DNA of 64,000 nt from Phycisphaerae bacterium (GCA_019636475.1 JAHBXN010000001.1:496001-560000), one strand, 5' to 3'; positions 11,901-20,291 are shown, counted from the stretch's first letter. Translations and numbers: made by a program. The notes: generated from the sequence alone by a model not told the origin.

Positions 11901-12856
11901 TAAATGCTCTGCGAGCGGCCGTCACTGGAGGTGCCGATTGAGCGAATCACCGCGTAGATGCGGTCGCCATCGCGTTCCGCATCCTCGAGTCGCTTCAGCA
12001 ACACCATGCCGACTCCTTCGCCGAGCACCGTTCCGTCGGCATCGGCGGCAAACGGCCTCGCATCGCCTGTTGGCGAAAGAGCGGGGGTCTTGCTGAAACA
12101 CATGTACATGAAGATGTCGTTCAGCGTGTCGGCGCCGCCGGCCAGCGCCATCTCCGAACGGCCCAGCGACAGCTCCATCATTGCCAGATGAATGGCACTC
12201 AGCGAACTTGCACAAGCCGCGTCAACCGCGCAGTTCGTCCCGCGCAGGTTCAGCCGGTTCGCGATTCGACCAGCAACCACATTGCCGAGCAGCCCAGGGA
12301 AGGAATTTTCCTGCCAGGAAACATAGGAGTCGGCGATTCGTGCGACGACTTCCTCCGCCACTTCCGGTCCGACGCCGGCCTGCGAAAGGGCCCGCCGCCA
12401 GATCGGATGCCCAAGACGCGCCGACAAGGGCAGAACAAGTTCCTGCGTGCCCGTCACGCCAACCACCACGCTCACGCCGTCTCGGTTGAAGTCGCGATGT
12501 TCACCATATCCGCCGTCCTCAAGCGCAGCCTTCGCCGCAACCAGGCCGAGCAATTGCGTCGTATCAGTGGCCTCGAGAATCGTCGGCGGAATGCCGAACT
12601 CCGTCGGGTCAAACGGCACCGGCGAGACAAAACCCCCGCGAGCGCAATAAGTCATGTCCGGCTTCTTCGGATCCGGATCGAGGTAGTCGGCGGCATTCCA
12701 ATGAGTCGAAGGCACCTCAGCGATGCCGTCGCGGCCGCTGCGCAGCGTTCGCCAGAACTCCGTTAAGTTTCGTGCAGTCGGAAAGATGCAGCCCATGCCG
12801 ATAATGGCGATGGGGGTCTGGGGGATGTCCTTGTTCAGGTCGGCTTTGTTCGACAC
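5921..12856 (-). CDS. pfaA: PUFA/secondary-lipid synthase subunit PfaA-like (KS-AT-ACP-ACP-KR-DH)
   Basis: Core elongating subunit of the synthase, about 2,311 residues. Visible domains: ketosynthase (about 12-470, Cys215 in DAACASS); malonyl-type acyltransferase (about 590-890, FPGQGSQ and Ser679 in GHSFGE); a Gln-rich helical linker near 1050-1110 containing AHQRFLEGQ; two acyl-carrier domains with phosphopantetheine serines Ser1254 (LGVDSIKRVEI) and Ser1378 (LGIDSIKRVEI); ketoreductase (about 1700-1960, VTGGARG and YAAANE); and an N-terminal-type hotdog dehydratase (about 2030-2300, HPFLKSHVIDG and VLPAAM). Known PUFA synthases usually carry four or more ACPs, so two is few. The likely start is GTG at 12856, with GAGG 7 nt upstream; a TTG one codon earlier is too close to that site. 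No phosphopantetheinyl transferase gene is visible in the window. Confidence 0.93.
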   Translation of the reverse strand: MSNKADLNKDIPQTPIAIIGMGCIFPTARNLTEFWRTLRSGRDGIAEVPSTHWNAADYLDPDPKKPDMTYCARGGFVSPVPFDPTEFGIPPTILEATDTTQLLGLVAAKAALEDGGYGEHRDFNRDGVSVVVGVTGTQELVLPLSARLGHPIWRRALSQAGVGPEVAEEVVARIADSYVSWQENSFPGLLGNVVAGRIANRLNLRGTNCAVDAACASSLSAIHLAMMELSLGRSEMALAGGADTLNDIFMYMCFSKTPALSPTGDARPFAADADGTVLGEGVGMVLLKRLEDAERDGDRIYAVIRSIGTSSDGRSQSIYAPHAAGQSRALREAYRLAGIGPDTVELIEAHGTGTKVGDVTEFEALKTVFGETARVGSWCAIGSVKSQIGHTKAAAGVAGLIKAALAIHHRALPPTVKVREPNPKMGIEESPFYVSTELRPWLSPSGRTRRAGVSAFGFGGSNFHAVLEEHDASLPAAAWDGSVQIIALSAATRDELRDELSEWIEFAGSERFNPDLFAYRASQSRSAFSIDEGHRLLIVLEEGVDPRTHFSTIDARLAEAADDSSWSLSHAFYGSGPADGKLAFVFPGQGSQYVKMCRDLSCTFAEMTTTLAEAEAVSGVSLGDLIYPRPIFDETERVRQAESLTRTEVAQPALGAVSLGLIRVLERFGVRPAMTAGHSFGELTALCAAGRIDGAALHRLARLRGRLMAEGDSGRGTMLAVKAPHAALSAMLSEESIDVVIANRNSPAQSVLSGERSEVGRAAEACKRRGWASTSLRVSGAFHSRLMESALPPFRNALEATEISPGSVQVFANTLGAAYPPSLSETRRILSEQLVRPVEFVGEIEAMHAAGARMFVEVGPRNIVTGLVREILCERPHTAIAIDASAGRSSGVLDLALVLARLAAGGFNVDLSQWELPVSEPRVPKMVVPLSGANYRAEKRGTSAKQAPRPMTHHSEDAASVGESHAMPDSTVDSERNSVARKGIETDGGREAGRTPISASDSSASEVSEQVTEDIAPLAEECDSNAGMAMSFEHQHVQDLSGMKSPALNAESDASVSAAALHASMQLVQQGMTAMQRLQQQTAEAHQRFLEGQTQAHQTLQMILESHQRMVGACGKLSSDAGPHVPELPRASGPTVAANPSNANPSVAALPKGIEYVSPARVASAVAVPGLPATPIQSPFVETISKVVGPNDTSTATTVEAVVAPKASQHDSSGGVQRDAIKRALIEVVCEKTGYPVDMIDLSMDIEADLGVDSIKRVEIIAGLEERVPTFCGVKPEYMGSIRTLAQIVDFVTGDSGGGASSSVTGAVAPGTDVRESGRECAGTALGESAAPADASGNGVGRAAFEDSLLAVVAELTGYPRDMLELGMDMEADLGIDSIKRVEILAGVEARVPGLPTVKPEYMGSLRTLAQIADYCIGETGGRAPVDIDAVPAPRLSVVETPSSDSSGVHAAETAPEGATSSEPAPRNEAKDAAGRRKRLNRRVLSLVDLPSVCGEALRVAKDREILVTDDGAELSRQMVARLDSAGYRARLIPIDSSEAAGKVNIGAVIIVAPPRPANDGLWRRESEAFIKSAFSLMKAAVSPLATAASRGGALFATVSRMDGGFGLLGGSFDAAQGALAGLCKTAAREWPNIACRSIDVACSWSDAKSAASAVLRELGENSPLEVGLDSTRRRGLKLVEQSEASIESGTRFAAETMARPHRLSPGDLVIVTGGARGVTADAAIALARRYRPTLVLLGRTSLPESEPSWLANAESDDEVRRAVREHEFANRKPTPKELKLSVSRHLGRREIRRNLARIESAGSIVRYFPVDVCNPAAVRDVIEDVSEKFGPVRGLIHGAGVIEDRRIENKSAEQFANVFDTKVVGLRNVLDAIDLAALRCVVMFSSVSGRCGNVGQADYAAANEVLNKASQRLSAMVPSARIVSINWGPWDGGMVHPALRQEFVNHGLRLISVDDGAELVADELSIGLAENDMPAVEIVVGSDFESVASGGASSTGSREIAAQAAGLHGSSVGHAAESMALSFERDLDVSRHPFLKSHVIDGRPVLPAAMIMEWMGHAAQHANPGLRLQGLTDFRVLRGVVVRESAPTLRFYCGKVRRSGEVFDVDVEMRGVTGGPDTTEIIHARATVVLASKLMAPPNFEPRPELIDRAYERGAAGAYAGILFHGELMRGIDRVDGFSPDGIVVRVNPATEPAAWMVDPLRSHWLTDPLVVDCVFQAAILWSVELAGAPCLPSVVRSYRQYCAEYPAEALSVVLEVCKFERHRCVLDATILTRDGVVLARFEGVECTIDAGLARAFRNREAAGASGAAS

Positions 12857-13082
12857 CAATCGTCCTCGAAGCGCGTGGGAATGGAACGGCGTACGGATGG
12901 AAATTCAATAGTATAAGGGCAAAGTCCCCGACTCGCATGTCAGCCCTAACCTACTGACACAAAATTAATTAGGAAGTGCCCGCCTCCGCAGGATTGAGAT
13001 GGGGAACGCCACGCCATCACGCCCCGGTTGCCCTGCTTTATTTACTCGGAGAGAGCCTTCGAGGTACGGCATCCGCGGACAC
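12857..13082. other. Intergenic region between pfaD and pfaA
   Basis: About 226 bases without a credible gene. On the minus strand a TATACT hexamer (12915-12910) lies about 55 nt upstream of the pfaA start and could be a -10 element, but no good -35 sits at the right distance. It is therefore unclear whether pfaA has its own promoter or is read through from ispH-pfaD. Confidence 0.3.
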
Positions 13083-14993
13083 CTAATACGCAAGTATCGC
13101 TTCGATCTCTTCCATGGTCGCCGGTGCAAATCGCTCCGCCGCCGCCGGAAGGGCGACGCTCTGCTGCTTCAACGAATTCGCACGCGCCAACACACACGCG
13201 CCGACAAGAAGATTCATCGCGACGACTGCAACTTTTCGGTTCTCAGGCTTCTCGAGAAACGTACCTTTTGACCACTCATTGAACGCCCCCATCGCCGGGC
13301 CGCACCATATCTGAAAATCCACCTTGCGCGACGCATCGCCCGCATTAGCCCAGTTGGATGACTGACCCAGGTAGCTGCGGAACACCAGCGCCATCTTGTG
13401 TTTGGGATCCTGTTCGGCTCGGTCAATCTGGCTCGGATCGCGCGTTCGAAAGAACTCGCGTGTGGATCGCCAGGCTTCCTCGAACGTGCATCGGAGACAG
13501 TCGCGTTCAATGCTCGAACGCACCGCCGCTGGGACGGCTTCGAGACTCTCGTACTCTCGATACACGTCGTAGAGCTTCCTCGCCCGCACCGGAAACATGG
13601 TGCCCCACTTAAGCACCTGAACCTTGACGCCCATCTCAAACATGTCCGCGGCTGGCGCCATCGTGACATCGGCCTGACTCGCGTGCGCAAGCATCTCGCG
13701 GACGATCGACGAGGTGCCGGCCTCCACGCAAGCCTGATTCACCGAACCTGTCATTACAAACGCCGCCCCCATCGAAAAAGCCGCGGCCGCACTCGCCGGC
13801 GTGGCGATCCCGCCGGCGGCGCCGACTCGCAACGGCATCGAAAATCCATGAATGGACTGCAATTCGTCCCGAAGCGCGATCATCCCCGGAAGAAGCGTCA
13901 GCGCCGGACGGTTGTCCGTATGCCCGCCCGAGTCCGCCTCGATGGTCAGATCCTGTGCCACCGGCACCTGTTTCGCCAGTTCCGCCTGCGCCGCGCTGAT
14001 GGCACCCTGCTCAACCAGTTGCCGCAGAATCGCCTCCGGCGGCGGCGATAACATCTTGCGAGCCACCTCAATTCGAGAGACTTTGCCGATCACGCGATTT
14101 GGGCACACGATTCGCCCGTCAGCTTCGCGCCGGATGCCGTGCACGCGATATCGCACCAACGGCAGCGTCAGGTCGAGGTATGCCGACGCATCGACCAGCC
14201 GCACTCCACGTTTCAGGTACAACTCCACGACCCCGGCCTCAAGCAAGGGTTCGTTCGGACTGTGAATCAGGTTGAATCCGAACGGTGCCTCGCCAAGGCT
14301 CTTCTGCAATCGGTCGATCGCGGCGGAAACACGTTCCAGCGGCAGGCCGGCCGATCCGAAAAAGCCAAGCATCCCGGCGCGACTCATCGCTTCCACGATT
14401 TCGCAGGAGCCGATGCCGTTGGCCATCGCACCGGCAAGATAGGCATATTTCAATCCATAATCGGCCCGAAACGTCGGATCCCCGAGCGACTCCGGCCCAA
14501 TTGGCGGCACATACGCCCTCAGCGGATAGCTGCGGCCGACCGCTGCCGCATCCGCACCGATCACGCACCGGCCGTCCACCGCAAAGCCAACACCGTCGGG
14601 CAGATCATATGCAAACACCGATCTTCGCAGTCGCCGCATAGCCGATGCAGGAGACTCGGTACCCGCCGGCGCTGCTGCATCACCCGGAAGGTACCACCCC
14701 AGCGGCGACGACTCACCGGCACGGGACCGTCCCGCTATCGTGACGGCATGAATCCGACCCGCCGCGGATTCGAGCGTCACTTCCGTGTCACTCCCGTCAA
14801 TCGGAAGCCCGCGAGCCACCTTGACTCCCAGGTCCAGCAGGACATTGGCGCCGGCGAAAAGCGTCCCAACCGCCAGCCGGGTACCGGCTTTCGCGCCTTC
14901 CGCCGCCGTCTCCATCGCACTTCGGCCGCTCTCCAGCGCCGATTTCGCGAAGGCAGCTAGATTCGATTTCTGCGGTTCGCCCGTCTCGCTCAT
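13083..14993 (-). CDS. pfaD: PfaD-like enoyl reductase of the PUFA synthase
   Basis: FMN-dependent, 2-nitropropane-dioxygenase-type TIM-barrel enoyl reductase (about 636 residues) that acts in trans on the acyl chains held by PfaA. The glycine-rich flavin-binding stretch GAAGGIATPASAAAAF followed by GAAFVMTGSVNQA (about residues 395-425) is characteristic of PfaD and of trans-acting enoyl reductases. The length agrees with the family (about 540-640). The N-terminal 60 residues are Ala-rich and look like a helical extension. The start is taken as ATG 14993, 6 nt after GGGGA; a GTG one codon earlier is possible. It lies 43 nt downstream of ispH and upstream of pfaA. The order D-A-C corresponds to pfa1-pfa2-pfa3 of myxobacteria. 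Confidence 0.92.
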   Translation of the reverse strand: MSETGEPQKSNLAAFAKSALESGRSAMETAAEGAKAGTRLAVGTLFAGANVLLDLGVKVARGLPIDGSDTEVTLESAAGRIHAVTIAGRSRAGESSPLGWYLPGDAAAPAGTESPASAMRRLRRSVFAYDLPDGVGFAVDGRCVIGADAAAVGRSYPLRAYVPPIGPESLGDPTFRADYGLKYAYLAGAMANGIGSCEIVEAMSRAGMLGFFGSAGLPLERVSAAIDRLQKSLGEAPFGFNLIHSPNEPLLEAGVVELYLKRGVRLVDASAYLDLTLPLVRYRVHGIRREADGRIVCPNRVIGKVSRIEVARKMLSPPPEAILRQLVEQGAISAAQAELAKQVPVAQDLTIEADSGGHTDNRPALTLLPGMIALRDELQSIHGFSMPLRVGAAGGIATPASAAAAFSMGAAFVMTGSVNQACVEAGTSSIVREMLAHASQADVTMAPAADMFEMGVKVQVLKWGTMFPVRARKLYDVYREYESLEAVPAAVRSSIERDCLRCTFEEAWRSTREFFRTRDPSQIDRAEQDPKHKMALVFRSYLGQSSNWANAGDASRKVDFQIWCGPAMGAFNEWSKGTFLEKPENRKVAVVAMNLLVGACVLARANSLKQQSVALPAAAERFAPATMEEIEAILAY

Positions 14994-15036
14994 CACAATT
15001 CCCCGTCTCGAGCTGTCAGCATCGACCGCGACGTCC

Positions 15037-15993
15037 TCAACGCTTTAACGCGGCTCGCTCTTCCATTGCACGACGCAGATCAATCGGAATCTGAAACACC
15101 GTCGTCTCCTCGGCCGTGGTCACATACTCGACGCGGCCGTCGCCGCATTTGCGAAGACGGTCGACCACGCCCTGCACCACATCCTCTGGAGTGCTCGCGC
15201 CGGCCGTCACTGCCACACAAGTGACACCATCAAGCCATTCCGGGCGAATCTCATCCGCCCCGTCAATGAGAAATCCTCGCACGCCCCGCGCTTCGCCGAC
15301 TTCCACAAGGCGCGCCGCATTGCTCGAATTCCGCGATCCCACAACCAGCAGCAACTGCATTCCCCGGGCCGACATCTCCTTCACCGCGTCCTGCCTGTTC
15401 TGAGTCGCGTAGCACACGTCGTCGGTCGGCGGAAGCTCCAGATAGGCGAACCGTTTGCGCAGCGCCTCGATCACCGCCTTCGTATCATCCACGCCGAGCG
15501 TCGTCTGCGTCAGAACCATTAGCTTATCATGCGGAGGCAGCACAACGGTCGCCGCCTGGGCCTCATTCTCCACGAGAGTTATATGCCCAGGCGCTTCACC
15601 GATCGTGCCGATCACTTCGTCGTGACCATTGTGACCGATCAGCACAATGTGATATCCCAGCTTGACGAATCGATGAACCTCGAGATGCACCTTCGTAACC
15701 AGTGGACACGTCGCGTCGATAAGTCGCAGATTGCGCTCCCGAGCCTGATCAAAAACCAGCGGAGCGACGCCATGCGCACTCAGGATAGCGACCGAGCCGG
15801 GCGGAACGGCCGTCAATTCGTCGACGAAAACGGCGCCTCGGCTCCGCAGATCCCGAACGACATGGCTGTTATGCACGATCTCGCGCCGCACATATACTGG
15901 CGGACCGAAGGTCTCCAGCGCCAGATCGACGATCTTGATCGCCCGATCAACGCCGGCACAAAAGCCACGCGGATTCGCCAGGAGAATCTTCAT
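15037..15993 (-). CDS. ispH: 4-hydroxy-3-methylbut-2-enyl diphosphate reductase (IspH)
   Basis: Last enzyme of the MEP isoprenoid pathway: a [4Fe-4S] cytosolic reductase that makes IPP and DMAPP from HMBPP. It begins MKILLANPRGFCAGV, which fits the family start. The three cluster cysteines are visible in GFCAGV, DATCPLV and DDVCYATQNRQ, and VGSRNSSNAARL and VTAGASTPED of the substrate pocket are present. Length 318 residues is normal. An upstream in-frame start would add ten residues without homology, so ATG 15993 is preferred. It precedes pfaD by 43 nt on the same strand and may be co-transcribed with the lipid synthase genes. Confidence 0.97.
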   Translation of the reverse strand: MKILLANPRGFCAGVDRAIKIVDLALETFGPPVYVRREIVHNSHVVRDLRSRGAVFVDELTAVPPGSVAILSAHGVAPLVFDQARERNLRLIDATCPLVTKVHLEVHRFVKLGYHIVLIGHNGHDEVIGTIGEAPGHITLVENEAQAATVVLPPHDKLMVLTQTTLGVDDTKAVIEALRKRFAYLELPPTDDVCYATQNRQDAVKEMSARGMQLLLVVGSRNSSNAARLVEVGEARGVRGFLIDGADEIRPEWLDGVTCVAVTAGASTPEDVVQGVVDRLRKCGDGRVEYVTTAEETTVFQIPIDLRRAMEERAALKR

Positions 15994-16215
15994 CAGTCCC
16001 AATGCACCTCGTTTGCCGAGCACCGCGGCGGTATCCCATCCACCCAGTCCGTAGCTCGCCGCGCGGCCGGAGACTCGGCCCGTGCCTCATCACCCCAAAA
16101 TCATAGCAGAACCGCAACAGGCCGCGATGGAAATGAAAGAGCCGGCCCCGATAATGACTGTCGGAACCGGCTCCGTGTCTCTCGAATTTTCCAATGCGTC
16201 ACGTCCAATCGACGC

Positions 16216-17250
16216 TCATTCGCCTCCGCCCGACATTCGACCGCCCCCCGGGCCCGGCTCACGCGACGTGTCCGGAGGCGAACCCTCGCCCGGAGATTTC
16301 GGCGCAACCGGCGACGCGGCTGTATTAGTCGCGCCGCTCGATCCTCCGCTGGCCACGCGCGGCTCTCGCGGCCGTAAGTGGCTGCCATCGTCGTCGGACA
16401 GCTGCGCGATTCGCGTCGCGCTGAACCGCTGATTCGAATTATTGCCCGCTTCCTCGAGCGACAACACTTCGTGATACAGTTCAATCGCCTTGTCGCGATC
16501 ATGCAGCCGGAAATCGTAGATCACCGCCGCGTCAAACCTCGCCGGGTGCGGAGTGCGCGGGTCGAGCGTCCATGCCCACTTGAGATAACGAAGTGCCAGT
16601 TCGTTGTCCGGATCGTCATGCCGCAGAAATTCTTTGTAGATGTTGCCGATGTAGTAGGCCGCGTCGTCGACCTTGTCCGATGTGGGGTACTCCGCAATCA
16701 CGCGCTTGAAAATATCCACGGCCTGACGCGGTTCCGGCTTGTTCAAATACGCGAATCCGACAAAAGGAACGCCGACGAACTTGTCGTAAAGCTTGAAGCC
16801 CTGCTCAAACAGAGCGTCAGCCTCCGGAATCGAGTCACGCGGTATGACCTGCACCTGCACGTTCTGCTGCATGGGCGTCTGCTCGGTCAGATAGGGATAG
16901 ACCTCGATCCGCTCCGTCAGTTCGCGCTGCCGACGCGCCCAATTCGCCCGGTTGATGTCCCCGACATTCAGATAAGCCCGCTCCATCTGAATCAGATGGT
17001 TTATGTAGTCCGATCGCTTCTGAACCATTTCCTCGACCAGGTCGGGAAAATTGGCCGACTCCGATGACGCCGTCCGAAAATCCACATCCTCCGGAGGCGG
17101 GGAAATATCGCCGACGCGCGCGTCATGTCGTCGCGAAATGCCTTCGCAGCCGACGGCCGCCGTCATCGCGATAAATGCCATTGCAATGACACTTGCAGAC
17201 CTCTGCAAATCGCACGTTGAAACACGACGAGAAAGGAAAATACGGGACAT
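16216..17250 (-). CDS. TPR-containing lipoprotein (BamD/YbgF-like)
   Basis: Predicted exported lipoprotein of about 344 residues. ATG 17250 has AAGGA 8 nt upstream and is preferred to the in-frame ATG at 17259 that sits directly on that site. The N-terminus has a hydrophobic signal ending in TAAVGC (Cys35), which acts as a lipobox. Residues about 130-275 are helical with TPR-like units (for example AVDIFKRVIAEYPTSDKVDD and ELALRYLKWAWTLDP), resembling the periplasmic BamD/YbgF group. The last 55 residues are Pro/Gly/Ser-rich and probably disordered. Its role is likely as an envelope scaffold; the specific partner is unknown. It is separated from ispH by about 220 nt. Confidence 0.75.
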   Translation of the reverse strand: MSRIFLSRRVSTCDLQRSASVIAMAFIAMTAAVGCEGISRRHDARVGDISPPPEDVDFRTASSESANFPDLVEEMVQKRSDYINHLIQMERAYLNVGDINRANWARRQRELTERIEVYPYLTEQTPMQQNVQVQVIPRDSIPEADALFEQGFKLYDKFVGVPFVGFAYLNKPEPRQAVDIFKRVIAEYPTSDKVDDAAYYIGNIYKEFLRHDDPDNELALRYLKWAWTLDPRTPHPARFDAAVIYDFRLHDRDKAIELYHEVLSLEEAGNNSNQRFSATRIAQLSDDDGSHLRPREPRVASGGSSGATNTAASPVAPKSPGEGSPPDTSREPGPGGGRMSGGGE

Positions 17251-17481
17251 GGGTGTCATCCTTGATCGATCGCGCAGCGCCAAGCCGCGCGGGCCGTCCA
17301 AACCGCCCCCCGGAATGCAGGGCTGTCCGCCCAGATTCAGTACCCCACCTGCGGACTTACCCGTATTCCAACGCGATGCAAGCACAAGGTCAAGTGAATG
17401 GACCACAGACATGCGAATTCACAGGCGGAATCAACTCACCGAAACCGGACATGTGAATTGTCAGAAGCGGCACGAACGCAA

Positions 17482-18678
17482 TCAGCAGTGGTTCGCCGAG
17501 ACCCGTCCAGGGTCATTGGCAAGTGTTTCCCCGATCGTCATTCGCTGCATCTCGCTCGTGCCTTCGTAGATCTCCGTGATTTTCGCATCGCGAAGATACC
17601 GCTCAACTTCACTCTCGCGGCAGTAGCCCATGCCGCCAAATATCTGGATCGCCTGGTTTGCACAGAAACTGGCCGTCTCCGCTGCGAACAATTTGGCCAT
17701 CGCCGGAATGTGCAGGTTGTGCGTGCCGGCCGCTTTCAGGGCAGCCGACTTCAGAATCAGCGCACGCGACGCGGCGATTCGCGTCGCCATATCAGCGATC
17801 TTCCACTGAATCGCCTGAAAATCACCGATTGGCTTTCCAAACTGCTTGCGGGCCAGTGCATAGTCAATCGATTTGTCCAGTGCGGCCTGCGCGATTCCCA
17901 GCGCCTGTGCGGCGATGCCCACCCGGCCGCCGTCGATCGCCGTCAGTGCGATCTTCAACCCGCCGCCCCGTTGGCCCAGGGTGTTTGCGACAGGCACCCG
18001 AACGTTCTCGAAAATCAGCTCGACGGTGCTGCTGCCTCGGATGCCCAGTTTGTCCTCGTGCTTGCCGACCGTCAGGCCCGGCGTGGTTTTCTCAACCAGC
18101 ATGCATGTCGCATTTCGGCGCGGGGTATCCTCGGTGCGGACAAAAAGCAGCACGACATCGGCCTCGGCGCCATTGGTCACCCACATCTTGGTGCCGTTCA
18201 CAATCCATTCATCGCCCTTTAATTCCGCCCGGCACGACATGGCTCCGGCGTCCGAACCGCTGCCCGCTTCGCTCAGACTGAAGCAGCCCAGCCATTTGCC
18301 CGACGCCATTTTCGGAAGCCAGTTCCGCTTCTGGTCATTCGTGCCGAACTTGAGGACCGGGTCGATCACCAGCGAATTCTGAACGCTGTTAATCACGCCG
18401 ACCGATGCATCCGCATACGAGAGTTCCTCAACCACGATCGCCGATGCAATGGCGTCCATGCCCGAACCGCCATACTCCTCGGGCACGCAGATTCCCATGT
18501 AACCCATTTCGCCGAGCTGGCGGACCACGTCGCCAGGAAACTCCCCCTTGATGTCCCGTTCCATCGCACCGGCAGCCACAATGTTTCGGGCAAATTCGCG
18601 AATGCTGTCGCGAAGCATCTGGTGGTCTTCACCCAACTCATAGCCGAATGGAATCAACTCGCCGGTCATCATCGTCAT
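17482..18678 (-). CDS. Acyl-CoA dehydrogenase family protein
   Basis: FAD-dependent flavoenzyme of 398 residues, the normal length, that oxidises acyl-CoA thioesters to 2-enoyl-CoA. Signatures in order: GICVPEEYGGSGMD (N-terminal domain), CFSLSEAGSGSDAGAM and WVTNGAEAD (middle domain contacting FAD and substrate), DGGRVGIAAQALGIAQAALD and QIFGGMGY, and the YEGTSEMQRM stretch near residue 378 that holds the catalytic Glu of short-chain type enzymes. The chain-length preference cannot be told from sequence alone. The start at ATG 18678 has only a weak GGTGA behind it. A paralogue follows 138 nt upstream on the same strand, so the two may act on related acyl-CoAs. Confidence 0.93.
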   Translation of the reverse strand: MTMMTGELIPFGYELGEDHQMLRDSIREFARNIVAAGAMERDIKGEFPGDVVRQLGEMGYMGICVPEEYGGSGMDAIASAIVVEELSYADASVGVINSVQNSLVIDPVLKFGTNDQKRNWLPKMASGKWLGCFSLSEAGSGSDAGAMSCRAELKGDEWIVNGTKMWVTNGAEADVVLLFVRTEDTPRRNATCMLVEKTTPGLTVGKHEDKLGIRGSSTVELIFENVRVPVANTLGQRGGGLKIALTAIDGGRVGIAAQALGIAQAALDKSIDYALARKQFGKPIGDFQAIQWKIADMATRIAASRALILKSAALKAAGTHNLHIPAMAKLFAAETASFCANQAIQIFGGMGYCRESEVERYLRDAKITEIYEGTSEMQRMTIGETLANDPGRVSANHC

Positions 18679-18816
18679 TCATTCACCGATTCGTGTCATA
18701 CTTGTTCGATCGACCAGGCGACCAAACGGTCCGTCATATATCCGCCGATTTACACGTACAGGGCATGCTTCCGACGCCCGCTCGGCCGCCGGCCACGGCA
18801 CGTCCTGCGAAAACAC

Positions 18817-19971
18817 TCACGCGCTGCGCCGCGCATACTCCGCGCGGGCAATCAACATACGCTGCACTTCGCTTGAGCCTTCGCCGATTTCACAGAGCTT
18901 GTTGTCGCGAACCAGTCGCTCCACACACACATCCTTCGTATAGCCGGCGCCGCCATGAATCTGAATCGAATCCCAGCCCACGCGACTGGCCATCTCACTT
19001 GCGAAAAGCTTCGCGATTGAACTGAGCTCCTTGTCCGGTCGGCCGGCATCGTGCGTCGCCGCCGCCTGCCGCACCAGCAGACGCGACGCCTCGATCTGAG
19101 TCTCCATGTCCGCCAGCTTGAACTGGATGGCCTGGTGACCATGCAGCGGCTTGCCCATGCTCTGGCGTTCCGCCGCATACTTCACCGCCTCCTCCAGGCA
19201 TCCACGGGCCAGGCCGATTGAAAGCGATCCGATCGTCACCCGGCCGCGATCCAGCACACGCAGTGCATCGACATAGCCTCCGTGCAGCTCGCCGCATAGA
19301 TTTTCCGCGGGAATCTCGCAGTTCTCGAAGCCCACCGGAACCGTATCACTGCCGCGCATTCCCATCTTGTCCTCGGGCTCGCCGAGAATCAGGCCGGGCG
19401 TGTCCTTCTCGACAAGGAATGCCGAGATCGTCCGGGCGCCCCGCTCGCCAGACTTCGTTCGGGCCATGACGACAAACACGTTCGCCCGAATGGCATTCGT
19501 GATCCAGAATTTGTTGCCGTTCAGCACCCAACCCTTCGCCGTCTTTTCGGCACGAGTTGTCAGCGCTTCGGCATCCGTCCCGCAATGCGGCTCGCTCAGG
19601 CACCAGGCGCCGATCGCCTCGCCCGTCGCCAGCCGCGGCAGCCAATGCCGCTTCTGTTCATCATTTCCCGCAATGCGAATGTGCGTGGAACAAAGGCCGG
19701 AATGTGCCGCGATGAATAGCGCCGAAGCCCCGCACCACCGAGCGATCTCTTCGACGACCACCGTCATTCCCAAAAGGCCGAGACCGGATCCGCCATACTC
19801 TTCCGGAAACGCGACGCCCAGTATGCCGATTCGCCCCATTTCCTTGAACACTTCTGTTGGAATCCACTTTTCCGCGTCCCATTTCCGCGCATGGGGAGCA
19901 ATTCGCTCGGCGGCGAAGGCACGCGTCACGTCTCGAATTCCGACAAGATCCTCTGGCAGCTCAAAGTTCAT
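18817..19971 (-). CDS. Acyl-CoA dehydrogenase family protein (second copy)
   Basis: Second FAD-dependent acyl-CoA dehydrogenase, 384 residues. Motifs: GVAFPEEYGGSGLG, WCLSEPHCGTDAEAL (family consensus LSEPxxGSD), FWITNAIRAN, MGMRGSDTV, QIHGGAGYTKD and GEGSSEVQRM, the last carrying the expected catalytic Glu. It is clearly related to but diverged from the enzyme at 17482-18678, and probably has a different substrate range. In many bacteria such pairs belong to branched-chain amino-acid or fatty-acid breakdown. Here the neighbours (a lactamase-fold hydrolase and an MmgE/PrpD protein) do not define the pathway. Confidence 0.93.
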   Translation of the reverse strand: MNFELPEDLVGIRDVTRAFAAERIAPHARKWDAEKWIPTEVFKEMGRIGILGVAFPEEYGGSGLGLLGMTVVVEEIARWCGASALFIAAHSGLCSTHIRIAGNDEQKRHWLPRLATGEAIGAWCLSEPHCGTDAEALTTRAEKTAKGWVLNGNKFWITNAIRANVFVVMARTKSGERGARTISAFLVEKDTPGLILGEPEDKMGMRGSDTVPVGFENCEIPAENLCGELHGGYVDALRVLDRGRVTIGSLSIGLARGCLEEAVKYAAERQSMGKPLHGHQAIQFKLADMETQIEASRLLVRQAAATHDAGRPDKELSSIAKLFASEMASRVGWDSIQIHGGAGYTKDVCVERLVRDNKLCEIGEGSSEVQRMLIARAEYARRSA

Positions 19972-20291
19972 CGCTTCGCTGTCTCGATTCTATCGCTTTG
20001 TGGTGTTGGAAATTGGGGTCAACCGACGGGACGGTTAGATACTTCCCCGAATCTATCGAATCAGGCCATTATAGAAAAAGCTGCCCGCCGGTCAAAACGA
20101 GCCACGCCCGCGCGCTTTCCCCGACGTCGATGCACCACGGCTCGTGCCCTTTGACCGCCCGCTCGACAAACGGGAAGCTCCGGTCCGCCGCAGCCCCCCC
20201 CTTGGACGCACAACGGCGAATGCGGTCACCCAAACCGGGTCCGCAACGACAAACCCCAAATAGTGAAACGATTTATCCCCGACAAAATCGC
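19972..20291. other. Intergenic region, no supported gene
   Basis: About 320 bases between two minus-strand genes. It contains a C8 run near 20192-20200. A 67-codon minus-strand frame (20295-20092) starts with a GTG overlapping the stop of the downstream hydrolase gene, but it is Arg/Ser/Gly-rich with no recognisable domain. No promoter or terminator stands out. Confidence 0.4.
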
